Origin: Planctomycetales bacterium
GTDB taxonomy: Bacteria; Planctomycetota; Planctomycetia; Pirellulales; Thermoguttaceae
Assembly: GCA_007122045.1 (NCBI GenBank)
Contig: SKJM01000201.1
Location: 1-5,272, forward strand
DNA: 5,272 bases
Reading direction: 5' to 3'
Part shown: positions 1-5,272 of the stretch, one piece after another
How positions within the stretch are numbered: the first letter of the stretch is position 1
Layout: each line of letters starts with the position of its first letter
The notes under the pieces: model-generated
Database searches by the model: none
What the model saw: the letters and a program-made list of their open reading frames with translations, nothing else
Told to the model about the DNA's origin: nothing
Program-made: the position numbers and the translations under genes

Positions 1-3000
1 GCGCGGCGCGGCCCATCGGCTGGCCCCGCTCGAGGCGCCGCCCGAGGCGAAGGCCGAGGCCGTTTCGCCCGCGCCGGGCCGGACCGCCCCGCGCGCCGGC
101 GCCGGTCCGGTCGACGGATACCTCGGGCTCGACGTCGGCTCGATCAGTACCAAGGTGGTCGTCATCGACGCCGAGAACCGCCTGCTGGCGAAGAACTACC
201 AGATGACCGCCGGCCGCCCACTCGACGCCGTCCGCCGGGTCCTGGGCGAGATTCGGACCCAACTCGGCGACCGGGTTCGCATCTGCGGCGCCGCCACCAC
301 CGGCTCGGGCCGCTATCTGACCGGCGACTTCATCGGCGCCGACCTGGTGATCAACGAGATTACCGCCCAGGCCACCGCCGCTGCCGAGGCCGACCCCGAA
401 GTCGACACGGTCTTCGAAATCGGCGGCCAGGATAGCAAGTACATCAGTCTCGACCGGGGGGTCGTCGTCGACTTCGAGATGAACCACGCCTGCGCCGCCG
501 GCACCGGCAGCTTCCTGGAAGAGCAAGCCGAGCGGCTCGGAATCAGCATCAATGAGGAGTTCGGCCGGATGGCGCTGAGCAGCCGCGGGCCGGTCCGGCT
601 GGGCGAGCGGTGTACCGTCTTCATGGAATCCGACCTGCTCAGCCATCAGCAGCGGGGCGAAGTGCCGGAAGACCTGGTGGCGGGCCTGTGCTATTCGATC
701 GTCAGCAATTATCTCAGCCGCGTGGTCGGCAACCGCCGCATCGGCCGCCGGGTGTTCTTCCAGGGCGCCACGGCCTTCAACCGGGGCGTGGTCGCCGCGT
801 TCCGGAATGTGACCGGCCTGGACATCACCGTGCCGCCGAACCACGAGGTGACCGGGGCCATCGGGGCCGCGGTGCTCGTTCGCCGGGCGCAGCGGCAGCA
901 GGGCTGCACGGAAAGCCGATTCGCCGGCTTTGCCCTGGCCGACCTCGAGTGCACCGTGCGGAGCTTCGCCTGCGATGCGTGCAGCAACCACTGCGAGGTC
1001 AACGAAGTAACCATTCCCGGCCGCAGCCCGCTGTACCACGGCTCGCGCTGCGATCGGTACAACGTGAAGCAGGAATCGGCGGGGGCGGCGCGGGCCATCC
1101 CCGACCTGTTCGCCGAGCGGCAGCGGCTGTTGATGCACCACGCCAATCTGCCGGAGCTGCGGCCGGGCCGGCCGACGGTCGGCATCCCGCTGGCGCTGTC
1201 GAACTACGAGCTGCTTCCCTTCTGGGGGACCCTGCTGGGCGAGTTGGGGTTGAACGTTACGGTCAGCCCGGTTTCCAATTCGCAGATCATCCGCCGGGGC
1301 GTCGAGGCGGTTCTGTCGACCCCGTGCTTTCCGGTCAAGGTAGCCCACGGCCACGTCCTCGAGCTGATCGACCAGGGCGTCGATTTCCTGTGGATGCCGA
1401 GCGTGGTCAGCATGTGGCGCGACGATCCGGAGCAGCGGTTCAATCAGCTCTGCCCTTACGTGACCGCCATTCCCTACCAGATTGCGGCCGCCCTGGATCC
1501 GGAGGGGCGCGGCGTGTCGTTGTTGCGGCCGCCGGTGAACTTTGAGAAGGGAGCGGCCGGGGTGGCCGCCCAACTCGCCCCGGTGGGCCGCCGCCTGGGC
1601 GTTTCCCGCCGGCAGCTCCGGCGGGCGGTCGAGCGGGCGTGGGAGGCTCAAGAAGCGTTCGCGGCCGCCTGCCGCGACCGCGGCCGGCAGGCGCTGGAAG
1701 CGCTGGCGCCCGACGAGCGGGCTATGGTCGTCGTCAGCCGGCCCTACAACGGGTGCGATTCCGGCGTGCACCTCGGTTTGCCCGGCAAACTCCGCCGCCT
1801 CGGCGTGCTTCCCATTCCGGTCGACTTCCTGCCCGTCGACGACGCCGGGCCGAGAAACGACCGCATCTTCCAGGAGATGTACTGGAAATACGGGCAGCGG
1901 ATCCTCCGCGCGGCCGACGTGATCCGGTCCGACCCGCGGCTGTACGCCATCTTCCTGTCGAACTTCGGTTGCGGGCCCGACTCGTTTCTCCAAGAGTATT
2001 TCCGTCGCCTCATGGCCCCCAAACCGGCCCTGGTCTTGGAGATTGACGAACATTCGGCCGGTGCGGGCGTGGTAACGCGGCTGGAGGCCTTTCTGGAGAG
2101 TCTGCGGGCGGCGAGGACGGCCGAATTGCCCTCCCGGAAGACACTTTGCCCGCCCAGCCAGAACGGGATGGCCGGCCGCACGCTGTTCGTGCCTTGGATG
2201 GGCGACCAGTCGCACACCCTAGCAGCCGTTTTCCGGAGTTACGGGCAAGCGGCGGAGGTGATGCCCACCTCCGACCCGGCCGGCCTCGACCTGGGGCGGC
2301 GGGCCTGCGGAGGCAAGCAATGCCTCCCCTGCCTGATTACCGCCGGCGACTTGATCCAGACGGTGCGCCGCCCCGGCTTCGATTCCCGGCAGGCCGCCTT
2401 TCTTATGCCGGGGGGTTCAGGCCCTTGCCGTTTCGGGCAATACAACTGCCTGCACAGACTCGTGCTGGCCGACCAGGGCCTACACGACGTGCCGGTCTTC
2501 TCGCCCAGCCACGACGTGGAGTTCTACGACCATTGCCGCCAGCTTGGACGCGACGCGCTGCTGCAAACCTGGTACGGCTCCTGCACGGCCGACCTGCTCG
2601 AGCGGGCACAGGCCACCGTTCGGCCTTACGAAACCCGGCCCGGGCAGACCGACGAGGTCTACGCCGGCTGTCTCGACCGCCTGGTGCGGCTGGTCGAGAC
2701 GCGGCCGGGGCTGAAGCCGCTGGTCGAGGAACTCGCCCGCGCCGCGGCCGCGTTCCAGGAAATCCCCACCGACCGCGGCCGGTGGCGGCCGAAGATCGGC
2801 ATTGTCGGCGAGACCTTTGTGCGGTTCCATAGCTTCGCCAACAACGACCTGGTCCGGTTGCTGGAGCGACTGGGTGCCGAGACCGTCCGGCCCGGCATGC
2901 CTGAATGGATTTACTACACCAACTGGACGCGGCGCGCCCGGGCCCGGCAGGACCGCAAGCTGCGGTATTGGCTGACCGCCTGGCTGACCGACCGGGCGAT

Positions 3001-3421
3001 GTGGCGAGTGCACCGCCGGCTGGCCGCGCCCTTGAAGCCCCTGCTCGGCGACTTCGACGAACCCCACCCGGAAGAACTCTTTGCCCTGGCCGCCCCCTAC
3101 CTGGACCCCACGTTCCAGGGCGAGGCCATCCTAACGATCGGCAAAATGCTGGAATTCCGCCGTCAGGGCTGCGACGGGGTGATCAACGTCATGCCCTTCT
3201 CCTGCATGCCGTCGACGATCGTCGCCGGGCTGGTCAAGCAGAAGCGGGGCGGCCTGGCCGAAATGCCCACCCTGACCTTGAGTTTCGACGGCCAGCAGGA
3301 TCCGGCCACGGAGACCCGCATGGAAGCATTTCTGCACCAGGCGCGGGCGTACGGGACCGGCCGGGAGAGCGCAACCGGCGAGGTGTCCTTGCTCGCCCGC
3401 AATATCGACGCCCGTCCTTGA
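1..3421 (+). CDS. Large acyl-CoA dehydratase activase (BadF/HgdC ATPase + DUF2229 + HgdB-like C-terminus), 5' partial
   Basis: Reading starts at base 2, ends at TGA 3419-3421, and gives 1139 visible residues (residue 1 = bases 2-4). No ATG, GTG or TTG occurs in frame before the first motif, so the start lies left of the window. Residues 1-38 are an Ala/Pro-rich linker. Residues 41-51 (LGLDVGSISTK) are the phosphate-1 loop of an ASKHA ATPase, followed by GGQDSK at 141-146. C164 (in CAAGTG) and C204 (in ERCTVF) match the two cysteines per monomer that hold the dimer-bridging [4Fe-4S] cluster in HgdC. A connector carries C324, C327, C331 and C350. DUF2229 begins near 392 (VGIPLALSNYE). Later family signatures are NFGCGPDSF (654), IDEHSAGAG (681), GGKQCLPC (770), SGPCRFGQY (806), FANNDLVR (945) and NVMPFSCMPSTIV (1062). 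Known relatives use ATP to drive low-potential electron transfer to 2-hydroxyacyl-CoA dehydratases or benzoyl-CoA reductases. The substrate here is unknown. A cytosolic location is inferred, since no membrane segment is seen. Family assignment is confident; the role is not. Confidence 0.93.
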   Translation, partial: RGAAHRLAPLEAPPEAKAEAVSPAPGRTAPRAGAGPVDGYLGLDVGSISTKVVVIDAENRLLAKNYQMTAGRPLDAVRRVLGEIRTQLGDRVRICGAATTGSGRYLTGDFIGADLVINEITAQATAAAEADPEVDTVFEIGGQDSKYISLDRGVVVDFEMNHACAAGTGSFLEEQAERLGISINEEFGRMALSSRGPVRLGERCTVFMESDLLSHQQRGEVPEDLVAGLCYSIVSNYLSRVVGNRRIGRRVFFQGATAFNRGVVAAFRNVTGLDITVPPNHEVTGAIGAAVLVRRAQRQQGCTESRFAGFALADLECTVRSFACDACSNHCEVNEVTIPGRSPLYHGSRCDRYNVKQESAGAARAIPDLFAERQRLLMHHANLPELRPGRPTVGIPLALSNYELLPFWGTLLGELGLNVTVSPVSNSQIIRRGVEAVLSTPCFPVKVAHGHVLELIDQGVDFLWMPSVVSMWRDDPEQRFNQLCPYVTAIPYQIAAALDPEGRGVSLLRPPVNFEKGAAGVAAQLAPVGRRLGVSRRQLRRAVERAWEAQEAFAAACRDRGRQALEALAPDERAMVVVSRPYNGCDSGVHLGLPGKLRRLGVLPIPVDFLPVDDAGPRNDRIFQEMYWKYGQRILRAADVIRSDPRLYAIFLSNFGCGPDSFLQEYFRRLMAPKPALVLEIDEHSAGAGVVTRLEAFLESLRAARTAELPSRKTLCPPSQNGMAGRTLFVPWMGDQSHTLAAVFRSYGQAAEVMPTSDPAGLDLGRRACGGKQCLPCLITAGDLIQTVRRPGFDSRQAAFLMPGGSGPCRFGQYNCLHRLVLADQGLHDVPVFSPSHDVEFYDHCRQLGRDALLQTWYGSCTADLLERAQATVRPYETRPGQTDEVYAGCLDRLVRLVETRPGLKPLVEELARAAAAFQEIPTDRGRWRPKIGIVGETFVRFHSFANNDLVRLLERLGAETVRPGMPEWIYYTNWTRRARARQDRKLRYWLTAWLTDRAMWRVHRRLAAPLKPLLGDFDEPHPEELFALAAPYLDPTFQGEAILTIGKMLEFRRQGCDGVINVMPFSCMPSTIVAGLVKQKRGGLAEMPTLTLSFDGQQDPATETRMEAFLHQARAYGTGRESATGEVSLLARNIDARP

Positions 3422-3479
3422 GTATACTCGCCGCGGGCTTGGCATCGCGCCCCGCTCGGTGGGAGGGTGCCCGTTCGGC

Positions 3480-3524
3480 CGACCTGGACGTAAAATACCA
3501 CTGAGGCGACCTGGGCGCAAAATA
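3480..3524 (+). repeat. Two 18-bp direct repeats upstream of the hydrolase gene
   Basis: CGACCTGGACGTAAAATA at 3480-3497 and CGACCTGGGCGCAAAATA at 3507-3524 agree at 16 of 18 positions, with starts 27 bases apart. The pair sits just upstream of the TATACT box at 3530-3535. It could be tandem regulator sites or the remnant end of a mobile element, because some transposon families carry repeated terminal motifs. No transposase is visible nearby. Confidence 0.6.
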
Positions 3525-3535
3525 TGGTGTATACT
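3506..3535 (+). promoter_or_regulatory. Weak candidate promoter for the secreted hydrolase gene
   Basis: TATACT at 3530-3535 matches the -10 consensus at 5 of 6 positions. The best placed -35 is GCGACC at 3506-3511, an 18-base spacer with only 3 of 6 matches, and it lies within the second direct repeat. Weak -35 boxes overlapped by repeats are typical of activator-dependent promoters, but that is inference. Transcription would start near 3542 and give a leader of about 47 bases. Confidence 0.35.
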
Positions 3536-3544
3536 TGCACGTCA

Positions 3545-3560
3545 TCCCCACCCGTGGGGA
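3545..3560. repeat. 16-bp perfect palindrome in the hydrolase leader
   Basis: TCCCCACCCGTGGGGA is identical to its reverse complement except for the central CC. As RNA it can form a 6-bp stem (T45-A50 with T55-A60 of the 3500s) closed by a CCCG loop. It lies between the -10-like box and the ribosome binding site, so it could be an operator or a leader hairpin. No T-run follows, so it is not an intrinsic terminator. Confidence 0.6.
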
Positions 3561-3575
3561 CAACAGCCTGTTTGC

Positions 3576-3581
3576 AAGGAG
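3576..3581 (+). promoter_or_regulatory. Ribosome binding site of the hydrolase gene
   Basis: AAGGAG lies 7 bases before ATG 3589. It decides the start: an in-frame TTG at 3535 would add 18 residues, has no such site before it, and would bury the signal peptide. Confidence 0.8.
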
Positions 3582-3588
3582 CATTCCC

Positions 3589-4557
3589 ATGAACAGTTCG
3601 ACGATCCGCATTTTGCATCGGATTGGGATCCTGGCCGGGGTAGCCCTGGCCCTCACCGTTTCCAGCGCGCAAGGGCAGGCGGCCACGGCCGACGTCTGGA
3701 TGGTGCGCACCTACCGCATTGGCGCGACGAGCACGTGCCCTGTGAAGGCCGATCAATTCGACTACTTCCAACTCGATGCCCGGAGGGCGTGGACGCGGAG
3801 TTCGCGCGAGGCGTTCTTCGAGACCGAAGATCCTGAGCGGCCGACGGTGGTTTTCGCCCACGGCGGCTTCACCGACGACTCCTGGGCGACGTGCCTGGTA
3901 CTGGGGCTGGCGCAAACCCTTCGCAGCTACGGCGGCGGCCGCCCGGTACGCGTGGTCCTGTGGAAGTGGCCGGCGGAACGGAGTGCGAGGCGCCTCCGCC
4001 CGGCCTTGTGGGTCAACATGGCACGTGCCGATTTCGAAGGGTTGCTGCTGGCCCGGTGGCTCCGCCAATTCGACCCGCAAACGCCGCCCATCCTGATCGG
4101 CTATAGTGCCGGGTGCCGGATCATCGGCCGGGGGCTGAGCCGGTTCGCCGCGGACCCTGGCCCGGACAGCACCCCGGCGACCGAAGCCCGCTTCCGCGCC
4201 CTGCTGGTGGCCGGTGCCCTGGATGCCGACGCCCTCCTGCCGAGCCGCCACAGCAGCGGCGCGTTGGATGCCGTGGAAACGCTGGTCGTCACGCGCCACC
4301 GGGCCGACCGGGCGCTGCGTTTCTATCCGCGCCTCTACCCCGGGCCGGGACCGCAGGCCATGGGGTTCGTCGGCCCCGTTGTGCCGCGGCTCGACCCGCA
4401 CGGCCCACGAGTCGAACTACTCGACCTGACCGCGTGGGTTGCAGGCCGTCACGATTTCCTGAACTATCTCGGCGCGCCGCCGCTGGCGGCCCGAATTGCC
4501 GACCTGGTGTTTGCCGAACACCCGGTCGCCGGCGTCGCGGTGGCCGCGGCCCGCTAA
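3589..4557 (+). CDS. Secreted alpha/beta-hydrolase-like protein (DUF900-like), 322 aa
   Basis: The ATG at 3589 is chosen because AAGGAG lies 7 bases upstream and the product then begins with a Sec-type signal peptide: basic residues R7, H10 and R11, a hydrophobic core at 12-26, and a small-residue cleavage region around 27-32 (AQGQAA). The mature part has strand VVFAHGG at 87-93, whose HGG suits an oxyanion-hole loop. The nucleophile elbow GYSAG at 171-175 has S173 as nucleophile. A strand TLVVTRHRAD at 231-240 ends in D240, a plausible acid, and H288 in GRHDF is a plausible catalytic histidine. The order Ser-Asp-His and the WKWP strand at 125-128 resemble the DUF900 group of alpha/beta hydrolases, a call made from memory of that family. 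The substrate is unknown; an ester or amide hydrolase acting outside the cytoplasm is inferred. It probably forms its own transcription unit, 167 bases after the activase gene. Confidence 0.82.
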   Translation: MNSSTIRILHRIGILAGVALALTVSSAQGQAATADVWMVRTYRIGATSTCPVKADQFDYFQLDARRAWTRSSREAFFETEDPERPTVVFAHGGFTDDSWATCLVLGLAQTLRSYGGGRPVRVVLWKWPAERSARRLRPALWVNMARADFEGLLLARWLRQFDPQTPPILIGYSAGCRIIGRGLSRFAADPGPDSTPATEARFRALLVAGALDADALLPSRHSSGALDAVETLVVTRHRADRALRFYPRLYPGPGPQAMGFVGPVVPRLDPHGPRVELLDLTAWVAGRHDFLNYLGAPPLAARIADLVFAEHPVAGVAVAAAR

Positions 4558-4606
4558 CCCGGATTGGTCGTGACGATGTAGGGTGGTGACAAGCAAGCCA
4601 AGATGC

Positions 4607-4690
4607 TGGTGGGACTTCGGTCGCTCGGCCCGGGCTGCTTCCAGCGCGCGACGTCAACTCCGGTTAACTGTGGTTTGCGCAGTCCCACCA
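4607..4690. repeat. Inverted repeat, 10-bp perfect arms, 64-base interior
   Basis: TGGTGGGACT at 4607-4616 is the exact reverse complement of AGTCCCACCA at 4681-4690. A related GTAGGGTGG lies just outside at 4578-4586. The arms are far apart for a terminator hairpin and no T-run follows the right arm. This kind of text recalls dispersed intergenic repeats of planctomycete genomes, an impression from memory, and may be a decayed repeat unit. Apart from this element and the uvrA promoter, I see no gene, RNA or terminator in the 4558-4841 gap. Confidence 0.5.
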
Positions 4691-4769
4691 AGAACTTCCG
4701 CGACCGCGTCCCATATCAATAAGCCGGCCTATGCCCCCAGACCGGCCCCACGCGTCCCGGACCGGCGCA

Positions 4770-4798
4770 TGGACAGCACTCCTCCGAAGGGTTACAAT
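4770..4798 (+). promoter_or_regulatory. Sigma70-type promoter for uvrA
   Basis: TGGACA at 4770-4775 (5 of 6 to the -35 consensus) is separated by exactly 17 bases from TACAAT at 4793-4798 (5 of 6 to the -10 consensus). Transcription would start near 4805, about 37 bases before the uvrA ATG. I found no LexA-type box overlapping it, so the sequence gives no sign of SOS control. Confidence 0.6.
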
Positions 4799-4830
4799 GG
4801 CGGGTTTGCCGTGTCGTCGTTTCCTTCCCA

Positions 4831-4836
4831 GAGGGG
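4831..4836 (+). promoter_or_regulatory. Ribosome binding site of uvrA
   Basis: GAGGGG lies 5 bases before ATG 4842. An in-frame TGA at 4839-4841 directly abuts this ATG, so translation cannot start further upstream in this frame. Confidence 0.65.
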
Positions 4837-4841
4837 TTTGA

Positions 4842-5272
4842 ATGGCCGTGGCGGGCCACATTCAGTTGCGCGGGGTCGGGGTCCACAACCTCCAGGGCAT
4901 TGACCTGGACATCCCCCACAACCAGCTTGTTGTCTTGTGCGGCCTCAGCGGCAGCGGCAAGAGCAGCCTGGCGCTCGATACCCTCTACGCGGAGGGGCAG
5001 CGGCGGTATATCGAAAGCTTCTCGGCCTATACGCGGCAGTTCCTTCAGCGTCTGGAAAAGCCCGAGGCCGACCGCATTGACGGCATCCCCCCCGCCATCG
5101 CCGTCACCAGCCGCAATGGCAGCCGCTCCAGCCGGTCGACCGTGGCCACCGCCACCGAAACCTACGACTACCTCCGCCTGCTGTTCGCCAAGATTGGGCG
5201 GGTGGTGTGCGACGGCTGCGGCCGCGAGGTCCGCCGCGATACGCCGCAAAGCGCGGCCGAGGCGCTCGCCGA
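4842..5272 (+). CDS. uvrA: Excinuclease ABC subunit UvrA, N-terminal 143 residues (3' partial)
   Basis: UvrA is the damage-sensing ATPase of nucleotide excision repair. It scans DNA as a dimer and loads UvrB. The visible part opens with the family pattern [16 protein letters not shown] (10-25), then Walker [10 protein letters not shown] (34-42), then [20 protein letters not shown] (48-67), then [15 protein letters not shown] (72-86) and [21 protein letters not shown] (99-119, TYDYLRLLF being near-invariant), and a CDGC pair (C123, C126) where relatives often have CPxCG. The ATG follows GAGGGG by 5 bases and an in-frame stop sits directly before it. Two departures stand out: TSR at 89-91 replaces the usual EQK that holds the Q-loop glutamine, and VATAT replaces VGTVT. 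The gene runs off the right edge, so I cannot tell a standard UvrA (about 950 residues) from a longer or paralogous form. It is probably a separate transcription unit from the hydrolase gene. Confidence 0.95.
   Translation, partial: MAVAGHIQLRGVGVHNLQGIDLDIPHNQLVVLCGLSGSGKSSLALDTLYAEGQRRYIESFSAYTRQFLQRLEKPEADRIDGIPPAIAVTSRNGSRSSRSTVATATETYDYLRLLFAKIGRVVCDGCGREVRRDTPQSAAEALA

Noticed and set aside
610..1545. 311-codon + strand open frame inside the activase gene
   Set aside because: It is a different-frame shadow, Arg/Pro/Gly-rich, while the main frame carries continuous family motifs through the same bases.
3430..3471. Intrinsic terminator after the activase gene
   Set aside because: GGCA and TGCC (near 3441 and 3468) can pair and there are GC runs between, but the stem is short and interrupted and no T-run follows.
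3538..3566. CRISPR array
   Set aside because: Only one repeat-like palindrome is present, with no second copy and no regular spacer structure, so no array can be claimed.
3535..3588. TTG start at 3535 for the hydrolase
   Set aside because: It overlaps the last base of the -10-like box, lacks a ribosome binding site, and would place 18 extra residues ahead of a good signal peptide.
3163..4401. 412-codon open frame on the minus strand across the activase end, the gap and the hydrolase gene
   Set aside because: It is Arg/Pro/Gly-rich with no family motifs, spans two well-supported + strand genes and their regulatory gap, and is expected as a shadow in GC-rich DNA.
4667..4683. LexA/SOS-like box upstream of uvrA (ACTG...CAGT)
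   Set aside because: The spacing is CTG-N9-CAG, not the N10 of the enterobacterial box, the arms are only 4 bp, and it lies about 90 bases upstream of the -35 element. No GAAC-N4-GTTC type box was seen either.
4716..5249. 177-codon minus-strand open frame opposite uvrA
   Set aside because: It is Ala/Gly-rich and low in complexity, and lies opposite the unmistakable UvrA N-terminus and its promoter.

Overview
The window is strongly GC-rich bacterial DNA with compact, co-oriented genes, all on the + strand. It holds a large acyl-CoA dehydratase activase-type gene cut by the left edge, a complete gene for a secreted alpha/beta-hydrolase-like protein, and the 5' end of uvrA cut by the right edge. 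The lineage looks like Planctomycetota. I base that on general resemblance: the style of the hydrolase, the UvrA variant and the intergenic repeat text. No marker gene proves it.

Layout. Bases 1-3421 encode 1139 visible residues of an ATPase/iron-sulfur protein: a BadF/HgdC-type ASKHA ATPase module, a cysteine-rich connector, a DUF2229 module, and a C-terminal region resembling the 2-hydroxyacyl-CoA dehydratase (HgdB/BcrB) superfamily. The frame is open to the left edge with no start codon. The text before the ATPase motif is an Ala/Pro-rich linker, so another domain, probably a first ATPase module, lies upstream. Bases 3422-3588 form a regulatory-looking gap with two near-identical 18-bp direct repeats, a TATACT -10-like box, a 16-bp palindrome and a strong ribosome binding site. 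Bases 3589-4557 encode a 322-residue protein with a signal peptide and a Ser-Asp-His triad candidate. Bases 4558-4841 are a non-coding gap with a 10-bp inverted repeat and, at its end, a good sigma70-type promoter for uvrA. Bases 4842-5272 encode the first 143 residues of UvrA, including Walker A, with an unusual sequence where the Q-loop glutamine is normally found.

The three genes have no evident shared pathway. The gaps (167 and 284 bases) and separate promoter-like elements suggest three transcription units. The activase has no dehydratase or reductase subunit genes beside it in the window, so its partner or substrate cannot be read from context. I did not find a convincing novel multi-gene system. 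The points most worth a second look are the domain architecture of the activase, the repeats and palindrome in the first gap, and the UvrA Q-loop divergence.
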